A stretch of 25,140 nucleotides of DNA from JBAXTE01 sp964653595 (GCA_964653595.1 CAZZHH010000046.1:1-25140), one strand, 5' to 3'; counted from the first letter of the stretch, positions 6,622-14,950 are shown. Program-made: numbers and translations. Notes: generated from the letters alone by a model not told the origin.

Positions 6622-9237
6622 ATGACATCAAACCAAATTAGAGAGACGTTTTTAACTTATTTCAAAAGCAAACAACACCAAATCGTTTCATCGGCACCCA
6701 TGGTAGTAAAAAACGATCCAACGCTGATGTTTACAAATGCAGGCATGAACCAGTTTAAAGATATTTTCTTGGGAAATACTCCTGCAAATCACACCAAAGT
6801 GGCAAATTCTCAAAAATGTTTACGTGTCTCGGGCAAACATAATGATTTAGAAGAAGTAGGAAAAGACACATATCATCATACCATGTTTGAAATGCTTGGA
6901 AATTGGTCGTTCGGTGATTATTTTAAAGAAGACGCAATCAATTGGGCATGGGATTTACTGACAAATGTTTATCAAATTGACCCAAACAGAATGTATGTTA
7001 CCGTTTTCGGTGGAGATAAAGCCGACAACATGTCTCCTGACATGGAAGCTCTTGAAATATGGAAAAAACACATTCCAGAAGATCGGATATTGTATGGATC
7101 TAAAAAAGATAACTTCTGGGAAATGGGAGATAGCGGTCCTTGTGGCCCCTGCTCCGAAATTCATGTAGATATTCGCTCGGATGAAGAACGTGCTAAAATT
7201 TCAGGTAAAGAGTTGGTAAACAACGACCATCCACAAGTGATAGAGATATGGAATTTAGTGTTTATTCAATTTAACAGACAAGCAAATGGCTCCTTAGTTC
7301 AATTATCCGCCAAACACGTAGATACAGGTATGGGATTCGAACGCTTGTGCATGGTGCTTCAAGGGAAGCAATCAAATTATGACACCGACGTTTTTCAACC
7401 AATTATCCAAGCGGTTGCCCAAATGGCTGCTCTTGAGTATGGAAATAACGAAGAACAAGATATCGCCATTCGAGTTATTGCCGATCACTTAAGAGCAATT
7501 AGCTTTGCCATTGCCGATGGTCAATTACCTTCTAACACTGGAGCGGGATATGTAATCAGACGAATATTACGAAGAGCAGTAAGATATGGATACACTTTTC
7601 TAGATTTTAACGAGCCCTTTATCCATAAACTAGTCCCTGTTTTAATTAAGCAAATGGGTCACCAGTTTGAAGAACTTCAAAAACAAGGGGATTTAATCAC
7701 TAAAGTAATTGCCGAAGAGGAGCAAGCTTTTCTAAGAACACTAGCTTTTGGAATTCAGAAATTTGAAAATCATGTAGTCTCCCAAGGCACTTCCAAAGAA
7801 ATTTCGGGAGAATTTGCTTTTGAACTTTTCGATACCTTTGGATTTCCTATTGATTTAACCTGTTTGATTGCCTCTGAAAAAGGTCTAACGGTAGACATGG
7901 AAGGGTTTAAACAAGGTCTCGAAGCCCAAAAAACTCGATCTCGTCAGGCAGCGGTGGTAGAAACCGAAGATTGGATAGAATTGATAAACAACAATCGAGA
8001 AACTGAATTTTTAGGATACGATGTCCTTACTTGCGAAAGTAAATTGGTAAAATATCGCAAAGTGAAAGCCAAAGATAAAGAGTTTTTCCAATTGGTTTTT
8101 GCTCAAACTCCATTCTATGCGGAATCGGGAGGACAAGCGGGTGATAAAGGAACAATCGCTTATGATAATGAAACAATTCAAGTTACCGATACAAAAAAAG
8201 AAAATAATTTAACCGTTCACCTAACAAATACGCTTCCTAAATCTTTAACAGGAAATTTTATCCTTACGGTTGATACAAATAAAAGAAATCTCACCGAAAA
8301 TAATCACTCTGCAACTCACCTTTTACACTCTGCTTTACGTCAAGTATTGGGCACTCATGTGGAACAAAAAGGGTCGTTGGTAAACCCAGATCGTTTACGA
8401 TTCGATTTCTCTCACTTTTCTAAATTATCAGATCAAGAGATTGCAAAAGTAGAGCAATTGGTTAATTCAAAAATTCGCCAAAACATTGCGCTTACCGAAT
8501 ATCGTGATATGGCTATGGATGAGGCTTCTAAGATGGGAGCAATGGCACTTTTTGGCGAAAAATATGGAAATAGCGTTCGTGTGATACAGTTCGATCCAAA
8601 CTATTCAACAGAATTGTGTGGCGGTACTCATGTAAAAGCTACTGGCCAAATTGGTTTGTTCCGAATTGTTTCTGAAGGAGCAATTGCCGCTGGCGTGCGT
8701 CGTATAGAAGCTATTACAGCCTCCGCGGCAGAAGAGTACATAAATGGACAAATTGACACTCTTAATCAAGTCAAAGAACTCCTAAAAAACCCTAAAGATG
8801 TGGTAAAATCAATTTCCGATTTGTTATTCACTATCGATGAACTGAAAAAACAGATGGAGCAACTTAATCGTGAAAAAGCAGGCAATCTTTCGGGAGAGTT
8901 AAAAAACAGTGCCGAAACAATCAACGGAGTCAATTTTATTGCAGCTCGAGTTGATTTAGATGCAGCTACCATTAAAGATTTATCCTTTAAACTCAAAGCA
9001 GAGATGGATCATTTAATGTTGCTTCTTATCACCGAAGCAGAAGGAAAAGTCGCCCTATCATTGATTTTAAGTGATAGTTTAGTTAACGTAAAAGGGATGG
9101 ATGCCTCAAAAATGATTCGCGAAATTGCGGCTGAAGTTCAAGGCGGCGGCGGCGGACAGAAGTTTTATGCTACCGCAGGTGGTAAAAATCCTGCCGGAAT
9201 AGATAAAGCTATTGCAAAAGCAAAAGAGTTAATCTAA
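6622..9237 (+). CDS. alaS: Alanyl-tRNA synthetase
   Basis: Charges tRNA-Ala with alanine and hydrolyses mischarged Ser- and Gly-tRNA-Ala. The 871-residue protein matches the full bacterial length of about 875. The class II aminoacylation core opens with IRETFLTYFKSKQH and includes FTNAGMNQFK and EMLGNWSFGDYF. The central tRNA-recognition region follows. The editing domain carries the zinc motif H562-xxx-H566 (HSATH) and C666-xxx-H670 (CGGTH). The C-terminal C-Ala domain holds the glycine-rich segment VQGGGGGQ and ends in the usual AxxGGKN form. All key residues are present, so this should be a fully functional enzyme. A LOG-family gene follows after 39 bp and is probably co-transcribed. Confidence 0.97.
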   Translation: MTSNQIRETFLTYFKSKQHQIVSSAPMVVKNDPTLMFTNAGMNQFKDIFLGNTPANHTKVANSQKCLRVSGKHNDLEEVGKDTYHHTMFEMLGNWSFGDYFKEDAINWAWDLLTNVYQIDPNRMYVTVFGGDKADNMSPDMEALEIWKKHIPEDRILYGSKKDNFWEMGDSGPCGPCSEIHVDIRSDEERAKISGKELVNNDHPQVIEIWNLVFIQFNRQANGSLVQLSAKHVDTGMGFERLCMVLQGKQSNYDTDVFQPIIQAVAQMAALEYGNNEEQDIAIRVIADHLRAISFAIADGQLPSNTGAGYVIRRILRRAVRYGYTFLDFNEPFIHKLVPVLIKQMGHQFEELQKQGDLITKVIAEEEQAFLRTLAFGIQKFENHVVSQGTSKEISGEFAFELFDTFGFPIDLTCLIASEKGLTVDMEGFKQGLEAQKTRSRQAAVVETEDWIELINNNRETEFLGYDVLTCESKLVKYRKVKAKDKEFFQLVFAQTPFYAESGGQAGDKGTIAYDNETIQVTDTKKENNLTVHLTNTLPKSLTGNFILTVDTNKRNLTENNHSATHLLHSALRQVLGTHVEQKGSLVNPDRLRFDFSHFSKLSDQEIAKVEQLVNSKIRQNIALTEYRDMAMDEASKMGAMALFGEKYGNSVRVIQFDPNYSTELCGGTHVKATGQIGLFRIVSEGAIAAGVRRIEAITASAAEEYINGQIDTLNQVKELLKNPKDVVKSISDLLFTIDELKKQMEQLNREKAGNLSGELKNSAETINGVNFIAARVDLDAATIKDLSFKLKAEMDHLMLLLITEAEGKVALSLILSDSLVNVKGMDASKMIREIAAEVQGGGGGQKFYATAGGKNPAGIDKAIAKAKELI

Positions 9238-9276
9238 TAAAAATAAGAGGCTTAGGAAATAGATAAGAAAGAAAAA

Positions 9277-9873
9277 ATGATTTTAAAAAATAAATCAATT
9301 GCTGTTTTTTGTGGCTCTGCATTGGGCCACAACCAAGATATTATTGAATGTGCTAATAGGCTGGGCGAAACTTTTGCAAATAATAATATTGCACTTATAT
9401 ACGGAGGAGCTTCTGTAGGACTAATGGGCGTTATTGCCGATGCTGTAATAAAAAACCTAGGTCATGCTGTAGGCATTATTCCATCGTTTTTTTCCAAAAC
9501 CGAAATTGCCCATAATGGGTTATCCGAATTAATTTTTGTAGATACAATGGCAACCCGAAAAGAACTTTTAGCAAAAAAATCGGATGCCTTTATCATACTG
9601 CCAGGCGGATATGGAACTCTTGACGAAATGTTTGAAATGCTCACCATGTCGCAGCTCGACATGCACCAAAAATCGGTGGGAGTACTCAATATAAACGGGT
9701 TCTACGATCACTTGATAAAACAGCTTGAAGTGATGAACCACGAAGGCTTTTTGCGCGACAATCATTACCGGATGTTTGTATTTGACAACACCATCGATGG
9801 GCTGTTACAAAAAATGGAATCTCACCTTATCTCCCAAGAACAAGAGTGGCTGGATTGGGCGAAAGAGAAGTGA
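9277..9873 (+). CDS. LOG family protein (TIGR00730 Rossmann fold)
   Basis: A 198-residue cytoplasmic protein of the LOG (Lonely Guy) family, whose members cleave nucleoside 5'-monophosphates such as AMP or cytokinin ribotides into base and ribose 5-phosphate. The family signatures are all visible: VFCGSALG at the start of the Rossmann fold, YGGASVGLMG at residues 42-51, the MATRK arginine-lysine pair at 91-95, and PGGYGTLDE at 109-117, which carries the catalytic glutamate. It lies 39 bp after alaS on the same strand, so it probably shares the alaS transcript. No terminator with a T-run is seen right after the stop. The true in vivo substrate in this organism is not determined by sequence. 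Confidence 0.92.
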   Translation: MILKNKSIAVFCGSALGHNQDIIECANRLGETFANNNIALIYGGASVGLMGVIADAVIKNLGHAVGIIPSFFSKTEIAHNGLSELIFVDTMATRKELLAKKSDAFIILPGGYGTLDEMFEMLTMSQLDMHQKSVGVLNINGFYDHLIKQLEVMNHEGFLRDNHYRMFVFDNTIDGLLQKMESHLISQEQEWLDWAKEK

Positions 9874-9904
9874 GTTGGTAAAGTGCCGAATTATCAAAAT
9901 CTGT

Positions 9905-10142
9905 GATTTTTCAATAATTCTTGCATCCTCGAAAAATCAAAAAAATCATAGATTTTTTATTTTTCGGGATCAAAAGTCTGCAAAGCTCCGAAAAAATTAT
10001 CCTTCAATTGACGGATTGTATTTTTTCGAGAGTCCTCGAAAAACTTATGAAATCAATCAGCCGGTTAGCGACTTTTTTTGCGGGATCCATAAAGTCAAAA
10101 GATGTTAAAAATAAAAAATATTACTTTTAATTTCTAACATCT
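9905..10142. repeat. Cluster of A/T-armed hairpins between LOG gene and glyS
   Basis: The 337-bp gap 9874-10210 has no supported gene. It contains four separate inverted repeats: GATTTTTC/GAAAAATC (9905-9912, 9931-9938), TTTTTCGG/CCGAAAAA (9960-9967, 9988-9995), TTTTTCGAG/CTCGAAAAA (10022-10030, 10035-10043, 4-nt loop), and AGATGTTA/TAACATCT (10100-10107, 10135-10142). TCCTCGAAAAA also occurs twice as a direct repeat (9926-9936 and 10033-10043). None is followed by a T-run that would make a standard plus-strand terminator. Confidence 0.6.
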
Positions 10143-10186
10143 GGATGAACTTGACAATCAATATTCGCTTTGTGAATTGTTTTTCG

Positions 10187-10194
10187 TAATTTTG
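10187..10194 (+). promoter_or_regulatory. Candidate -7 element for glyS
   Basis: TAATTTTG at 10187-10194 matches TAnnTTTG, 16 bases before the ATG at 10211. A TTTG at 10169-10172 is the nearest -33 candidate, with a short 14-base spacer. Confidence 0.4.
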
Positions 10195-10210
10195 GCCAAA
10201 ATTTATACCT

Positions 10211-11752
10211 ATGAACAACGAAGAACTATTCAAGAAAATAATCTCCCATGCCAAAGAGTATGGTTTCATCTTTCCTTCAAGCGAAATTTATGATGGATTG
10301 AGCGCGGTGTACGACTATGGTCAAAACGGGGTGGAGCTCAAGAAAAACATCCGCGAATACTGGTGGAAAGCGATGGTGCAATACCACGAAAACATCGTCG
10401 GAATCGATGCCGCCATCTTTATGCATCCGACTACTTGGAAAGCGTCCGGTCACGTGGATGCCTTCAGCGATCCGTTGATTGACAACAAAGATTCCAAAAA
10501 AAGATACCGTGCCGATGTGCTGTTGGAAGACCACATTGCCAAAATTGAAGATAAAATAACCAAAGAGGTCGAAAAAGCGGCCAAACGTTTCGGTGAGACG
10601 TTCGATGCCAAGATGTTCTGCGAGACCAATCCTCGCGTGGTTGAAAATCAAAAGAAAATTGATGACATCCGCACCCGCATGACTGAATACTTGACCAAAG
10701 AAGATTTTGAGGCCGTGAAGGAGCTGATTGAAGAGTTGGGTATCGTTTGTCCCGTTTCCGGTTCACGCAACTGGACCGACGTGCGTCAGTTCAACCTGAT
10801 GTTCTCCACACAAATGGGATCCATGGCCGAAGGCGCCGACACCATCTACCTCCGTCCGGAGACTGCCCAGGGGATTTTCGTGAACTTCCTGAATGTGATG
10901 AAAAGTGGCCGTATGAAAATGCCTTTCGGTATCGCACAAACCGGAAAAGCGTTCCGCAACGAGATTGTAGCCCGTCAGTTTATCTTCCGCATGCGTGAGT
11001 TTGAACAAATGGAGATGCAATACTTTGTGAAACCAGGCGAAGAGATGAAGTGGTTCAACTACTGGAAAGCGGAACGTATTAAATGGCACGAATCGTTGGG
11101 AACCAATCCTGCAAAATACCGTTTCCACGATCACGAAAAACTGGCTCATTACGCCAATGCAGCCACCGATATCGAGTTCGATTTCCCATTTGGTTTCAAA
11201 GAACTAGAAGGGATTCACAGCCGCACCGACTTCGATTTGAATGCACATCAAAAATACTCAGGCAAGAAACTGCAGTTCTTCGATCCGGAAACCAACGAAA
11301 GCTATGTTCCATACGTAGTTGAAACATCCATCGGTCTTGACCGTATGTTCTTGGCCATTTTCAGTAGTGCATACAACGAAGAAACCTTGGAAGATGGTTC
11401 CATCCGGACCGTATTGAATATTCCACCGGTACTTTCTCCATACAAAGTGGCCATTTTGCCGTTGATTAAAAAGGACGAATTGCCGGAAAAAGCAAGAGAG
11501 ATCATGGATGAGCTGAAGCTGGATTTCACATGCCAATATGACGAAAAAGATGCCATCGGTCGCCGCTACCGCCGTCAGGACGCCATCGGAACACCTTATT
11601 GTGTAACCGTGGATCACCAAACATTGGTAGACAACACCGTCACCATCCGCGAGCGCGACACCATGGCGCAAGAGCGTGTGGCCATCGCCGATTTATATCA
11701 GATTATTGCAGCAAAACTGAAGTTGAATCAGTATAAACCGACCAAGATGTAG
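10211..11752 (+). CDS. glyS: Glycyl-tRNA synthetase (dimeric alpha2 type)
   Basis: Charges tRNA-Gly with glycine. This is the single-chain dimeric class II form of 513 residues (often named GlyQS or GlyRS1), not the alpha2-beta2 form. The N-terminus SSEIYDGLSAVYDYGQNGVELK is characteristic. GHVDAFSDP follows, and class II motif 2 is seen as FRNE at 248-251 with the FRMREFEQMEMQYF segment. Motif 3 is GLDRM at 375-379, and the C-terminal anticodon-binding domain starts around residue 400. The gene is richer in G+C than its neighbours: hand-counted 60-base lines give 27, 30 and 36 G+C, against 23-24 in alaS lines. It stands alone between repeat-rich gaps and has its own terminator, which is compatible with acquisition by transfer. 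Confidence 0.96.
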   Translation: MNNEELFKKIISHAKEYGFIFPSSEIYDGLSAVYDYGQNGVELKKNIREYWWKAMVQYHENIVGIDAAIFMHPTTWKASGHVDAFSDPLIDNKDSKKRYRADVLLEDHIAKIEDKITKEVEKAAKRFGETFDAKMFCETNPRVVENQKKIDDIRTRMTEYLTKEDFEAVKELIEELGIVCPVSGSRNWTDVRQFNLMFSTQMGSMAEGADTIYLRPETAQGIFVNFLNVMKSGRMKMPFGIAQTGKAFRNEIVARQFIFRMREFEQMEMQYFVKPGEEMKWFNYWKAERIKWHESLGTNPAKYRFHDHEKLAHYANAATDIEFDFPFGFKELEGIHSRTDFDLNAHQKYSGKKLQFFDPETNESYVPYVVETSIGLDRMFLAIFSSAYNEETLEDGSIRTVLNIPPVLSPYKVAILPLIKKDELPEKAREIMDELKLDFTCQYDEKDAIGRRYRRQDAIGTPYCVTVDHQTLVDNTVTIRERDTMAQERVAIADLYQIIAAKLKLNQYKPTKM

Positions 11753-11778
11753 TTTAGGTTCGGTTACTAAAAAATAAA

Positions 11779-11805
11779 AGAGGTTCTCAATTGTTGGGAG
11801 CCTCT
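11779..11805 (+). terminator. Rho-independent terminator of glyS
   Basis: A 9-bp stem (11779-11787 with 11797-11805, including two G-T pairs) and a 9-nt loop, followed by a T-rich tail (TTCTTTATTATT), lies 27 bp after the glyS stop. Confidence 0.85.
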
Positions 11806-11886
11806 TTCTTTATTATTCAAAAACAGCAACAAAATCAAAAAAATGATCTGTTCGTTAAATCTATTTTTTCGGAGTCTAATTGTATT

Positions 11887-12090
11887 TTGACCGACGGAGC
11901 GTGGTTAATAGGGATAATAAGGATTTCTAAATATTAGCAATACAGCAGGGGCGTTTACGTCCTAATTTAAAGCAGTTTTAAAGCATATAGTCTTAAGAAA
12001 ACACAAGGCTTTAAATTTGCCTACCCTGCTAAAGTATTGCTTATATTTTGGAATCTTTATATAAACAAATACATTCGCTCCGTCTTGACC
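11887..12090. mobile_element. MITE-like 192-bp inverted repeat with 6-bp flanking repeats
   Basis: The element 11893-12084 starts with GACGGAGCG and ends with its reverse complement CGCTCCGTC (12076-12084). Three more arm pairs share nearly the same centre (about 11988): GCAATAC (11937-11943) with GTATTGC (12034-12040), AGCAGGG (11944-11950) with CCCTGCT (12024-12030), and AATTTAAAGC (11964-11973) with GCTTTAAATT (12008-12017). TTGACC directly abuts both ends (11887-11892 and 12085-12090), as a target-site duplication would. There is no open reading frame, so it would be non-autonomous. It fills much of the 610-bp gene-free gap 11753-12362. An alternative is a long structured RNA. Confidence 0.55.
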
Positions 12091-12095
12091 TTTTG

Positions 12096-12123
12096 CATAC
12101 TTTTGTGTCAAGACAAAAGTATG
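12096..12123. repeat. Perfect 11-bp hairpin beside the MITE-like element
   Basis: CATACTTTTGT (12096-12106) pairs with ACAAAAGTATG (12113-12123) around the loop GTCAAG. It lies 5 bp beyond the right flanking repeat of the MITE-like element. No T-run follows on either strand, so it is not an obvious terminator. Farther right, 12162-12217 holds a weaker long-loop pair GGGTCA/TGACCC. Confidence 0.6.
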
Positions 12124-12300
12124 ATTGTGATCAATATTTTTATAAGCTCAAGTTAAGAAGGGGGTCATCTAATGATATTTGTTTTTGTATTTCTCCCCCT
12201 ACTTTTTAATGTGACCCAAAAATTGTTGCAAAGCAAAACTATTTTTATGACAAAATCATATTTTGAGTTCAAAACAGTCATCCATATGAAATTATTTTCC

Positions 12301-12308
12301 TAAATTTG
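12301..12308 (+). promoter_or_regulatory. Candidate -7 element for the tandem lipoprotein genes
   Basis: TAAATTTG at 12301-12308 matches TAnnTTTG and lies 54 bases before the ATG at 12363. It overlaps the earlier in-frame TTG at 12306, which argues against that codon as the start. No -33 TTG is at the right distance. Confidence 0.4.
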
Positions 12309-12362
12309 AGTTCTATAAATACACTTCAGCACGAATACTTCATCTGTAATACAATTTTCAAC

Positions 12363-13190
12363 ATGGACAAAAAACGAAAAACATCCTATTTTTCCCTGCT
12401 GCTGGTTTTGTCGGTGATACTCCTCGGTAGTTGCCATCACCGGAGTGAAGAGGATGAAATGGCGATAAAGATGCTCAGGACGGCCACGGAGACAATGGAA
12501 ATGGAGAATGGCAATATGGCATCATGGATTAGTGCGAAGCATGAGAGTGCCCCTGAGAGCACTATTGACATGTATAAAAAATCGTCAATGATGTCGAAGT
12601 TGTTGTATGAATTTAAAAGCATTACGAATGTAAGTGAATTGGATATTCCTCACATTAAGGGGGAATATTTAAACGCGTTGGATTCTTTATCCAAACTCAT
12701 TTATCCGGAAGCGCAGGAGAATATGTTTAATATGATGATCGATTCCACGTTTGAGTATTTTGACAATGATGATGAGTTGTTTGTGCTAAAAATGCGTTTC
12801 GATATAAATCATGTGGCCTATACCATTAATTCCAGATTGTTGTATGGAGGCGATAAACCCAGAAGTTTCTCTTATTTGTCATATGAAGTCAAGAGTAAAG
12901 GTCCGCTTAAAACGAATATCAAACGTGGGGAAGAATTTTCCTTTTATTTTTCCACACCCTCCCTTTTAGTTGAAAAAATGTATGTTTTCATTGACAGCGT
13001 TACCTTTAACAGAAACCAAAATATATCATACCATCTGTATCAAAGGGTTCATGTGCTTGATTTTGATTCTACCCTTAAAAGAGGAACATACCTAATAAAT
13101 GGAAAGACAGTAAGTAAATGCAACAATTGTTATAGTTATACAGCCCCAATATGGGTATATCCCCTAAATCATACATTTACTGTCAACTAA
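12363..13190 (+). CDS. Lipoprotein with GldM/PorM-like architecture (paralog 1)
   Basis: A 275-residue lipoprotein. The signal peptide ends in LLGSC with the acylated cysteine at residue 24, followed directly by charged HHRSEEDE. The frame extends upstream to a TTG at 12306, but the ATG at 12363 gives a proper signal peptide and is preferred. The mature part opens with about 150 mostly helical residues, including DEMAIKMLRTATETMEMEN, then turns into a beta-rich region with VEKMYVFIDSVTF and YHLYQRVHVLDFDSTL. It ends in HTFTVN. This order (helical bundle, then Ig-like strands) and scattered matches resemble the periplasmic part of GldM/PorM of the T9SS, but the GldM transmembrane helix is missing. 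The GldM link is inference from memory of the family. Paralog 2 follows after 32 bp. Confidence 0.75.
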   Translation: MDKKRKTSYFSLLLVLSVILLGSCHHRSEEDEMAIKMLRTATETMEMENGNMASWISAKHESAPESTIDMYKKSSMMSKLLYEFKSITNVSELDIPHIKGEYLNALDSLSKLIYPEAQENMFNMMIDSTFEYFDNDDELFVLKMRFDINHVAYTINSRLLYGGDKPRSFSYLSYEVKSKGPLKTNIKRGEEFSFYFSTPSLLVEKMYVFIDSVTFNRNQNISYHLYQRVHVLDFDSTLKRGTYLINGKTVSKCNNCYSYTAPIWVYPLNHTFTVN

Positions 13191-13222
13191 ACCGATTTTT
13201 GTTGAATAACGAATAAAAAAAA

Positions 13223-14056
13223 ATGAAAAAGAAACCAATATATTTCATTGTAGTCATTATTTTAATGCTTGGAATTTTAAGCTGCAATCAAAAACAAAAA
13301 AGAGACGAAATGGTGTTGAAAAGCTTGGCATTGTCTACCAAAGCGCTTGAAAAACATAGTGAAAAGTATATGCACTTTGTTCAAATAAGTTCTGTTGAAT
13401 ATCCAGAAAGAACGAAAATTATATATGAAAAGATCATGAAGACTAATTCTTTTTCAAAATCATTTAAGGATGCAGTGTTAAGAAACGAAAGCTACGATCG
13501 GTTAAAATTGTTATATGCCACGACGATGGATTCGTTATCTAGTATTTTTGACACCAACAAAACTGAGGATAAACAGTATGTAAAAAATTATTACAATGAG
13601 GAATCTTTTAACTTGATGGTCGACTCAACATTAAACTATTATTCATGTAATGAAATTTTTGGGATTCAAAAGATGCAATATGATATCGCGACGATTTGTA
13701 ATAAAATCAGCGAATATTTGATCTGCCAAATAGATGCATCAGGAATTCGTTTTGAAAATGGAAAATCCCAAATTACACCTTTGAAATCTAAAAACAGTGT
13801 AAATAAAAACTACACGTTATTAATTTATGGATCAAAGCGCAGTTCAATGGAATTAAATGTGCTTATTGATAATATAACCTACAATAACAAAGAAGCGGTT
13901 CCATATCATCTATACCAGAATGTCTCCCTGCTCAGCTTCGATTCCACTTTGCAATCGGGTTATTACGACATTTACGGGAAGATTTTGTACAAACTGAATG
14001 ATGCGCCTGCCTCTTTTATGGAGAAAAAGGTGAGGCATACGGTAAAGGTAAATTAG
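13223..14056 (+). CDS. Lipoprotein with GldM/PorM-like architecture (paralog 2)
   Basis: A 277-residue lipoprotein with lipobox GILSC (cysteine at residue 21). It is clearly related to the gene before it. Shared positions include DEM near the mature N-terminus, MVDSTLNYYS against MIDSTFEYFD, a QKMQYDIATICNKI segment against LKMRFDINHVAYTI, and YHLYQNVSLLSFDSTL against YHLYQRVHVLDFDSTL. The helical segment LALSTKALEKHSEKYMHF resembles the GldM/PorM helical domain, and the C-terminal part (from about residue 170) looks beta-rich with DINGKI-type turns. The 32-bp spacing means one transcript. Function is unknown; a role beside the T9SS or as a cell-surface partner is speculation. Similarity between the two copies is modest, so the duplication is old. 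Confidence 0.75.
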   Translation: MKKKPIYFIVVIILMLGILSCNQKQKRDEMVLKSLALSTKALEKHSEKYMHFVQISSVEYPERTKIIYEKIMKTNSFSKSFKDAVLRNESYDRLKLLYATTMDSLSSIFDTNKTEDKQYVKNYYNEESFNLMVDSTLNYYSCNEIFGIQKMQYDIATICNKISEYLICQIDASGIRFENGKSQITPLKSKNSVNKNYTLLIYGSKRSSMELNVLIDNITYNNKEAVPYHLYQNVSLLSFDSTLQSGYYDIYGKILYKLNDAPASFMEKKVRHTVKVN

Positions 14057-14315
14057 ATGGTTGGATGATATTCAGGTATTTACGTAATAAAATCCAAATA
14101 GTTATCCTTGTTTATCTCCGAATATTCAGCAACTGGGTATGATTTATGTTTGAAAAAAACCAATTTCCGTCAATTAGACTAATTTTTTTAATAATTTATT
14201 TTTGTTATCCCTATAATTGGTTTGGTGAAAATTAAATATTTGGGGTTAAATATATATCCATCCCATAGGTAGATTTTATAAAAACTTGTGTGGGTTTATT
14301 TAAATTGAATTTAAT

Positions 14316-14348
14316 AAAAAAAAGGGGCAGTACAAACAAACCCCTTTT
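14316..14348 (-). terminator. Terminator of the 2-oxoacid oxidoreductase operon
   Basis: Read on the minus strand, AAAAGGGG and CCCCTTTT (14341-14348 with 14320-14327) form an 8-bp stem with a 13-nt loop, followed by a run of eight T (14323 down to 14316). On the plus strand the tail is weaker, but it could also stop the convergent lipoprotein transcript. The rest of 14057-14366 shows nothing I can identify. Confidence 0.85.
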
Positions 14349-14366
14349 AATTTATTAAAACGATAG

Positions 14367-14918
14367 TTATATCGTATGAATGGTTTTAATCAGGTCGTTT
14401 CCAACACGAATTGCATTCAAATTATCAGGAATCATTCCATGATGACGTTTTGGCAATGATTTTTCCAACCCTTTTTGAATAAACTCTTCGTTGATAATAG
14501 GTTTAATTTTCAAAAAGCCACCTAAAACGATCATATTGAAAAGTTTTGAAATTCCAATTTCAGAAGCTTTATCGGTTGCTTCGATCTGATAAATATTGAT
14601 GTCTTTTCTAATTGGATGACGAGTAACCCCATTTGGGTCGTAAATTAAAACACCACCAGGTTTTACCATCTCTTCAAATTTATCCAAAGATTGTTGATTA
14701 AGGATTATCGCGTTGTCGAAAGTTGCAAGAGCTGGGGAGCTAATTTTTTCATCGCTGATGATAACAGTAACGTTAGAAGTACCACCTCTCATTTCAGGAC
14801 CATAAGAAGGCATCCAGCTTACTTCTTTTCCGCCCATGATACCTGAGTAAGCAAGAATTTTTCCCATTGAAAGAACTCCCTGTCCACCAAAACCGGCAAT
14901 AATTATTTCTTCGTTCAT
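14367..14918 (-). CDS. 2-oxoacid:ferredoxin oxidoreductase, gamma subunit
   Basis: The 183-residue gamma subunit of a four-subunit 2-oxoacid:ferredoxin oxidoreductase (KorC/VorC type). The complex makes or uses acyl-CoA, CO2 and reduced ferredoxin in the cytoplasm. The N-terminal GFGGQGVLSMGKIL (about residues 9-22) is the family signature. It is followed by a PSYGPEMRGGTSNVTVI segment and MIVLGGF near residue 130, both standard for this domain. Length is normal for a stand-alone gamma subunit. It is the last gene of the operon, 32 bp after the beta subunit, and a terminator follows. Whether the substrate is 2-oxoglutarate or branched-chain 2-oxoacids cannot be settled from this subunit. Confidence 0.92.
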   Translation of the reverse strand: MNEEIIIAGFGGQGVLSMGKILAYSGIMGGKEVSWMPSYGPEMRGGTSNVTVIISDEKISSPALATFDNAIILNQQSLDKFEEMVKPGGVLIYDPNGVTRHPIRKDINIYQIEATDKASEIGISKLFNMIVLGGFLKIKPIINEEFIQKGLEKSLPKRHHGMIPDNLNAIRVGNDLIKTIHTI

Positions 14919-14950
14919 GATTTAAATAATTTTAATGTGTTATAAAATAA

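Noticed and set aside
9776..10130. Two overlapping plus-strand frames of 110 and 69 residues
   Set aside because: They run through the hairpin cluster and overlap the LOG gene end. Their composition reflects the repeats, and no motif is present.
10277..11671. Several long minus-strand frames opposite glyS (up to 137 residues)
   Set aside because: They are shadows of a G+C-richer coding gene with strong third-base bias. GlyRS accounts for the stretch.
12306..12362. TTG extension of the first GldM-like lipoprotein
   Set aside because: It would bury the signal peptide behind 19 residues and overlaps the -7 site. The ATG at 12363 gives a normal lipoprotein signal.
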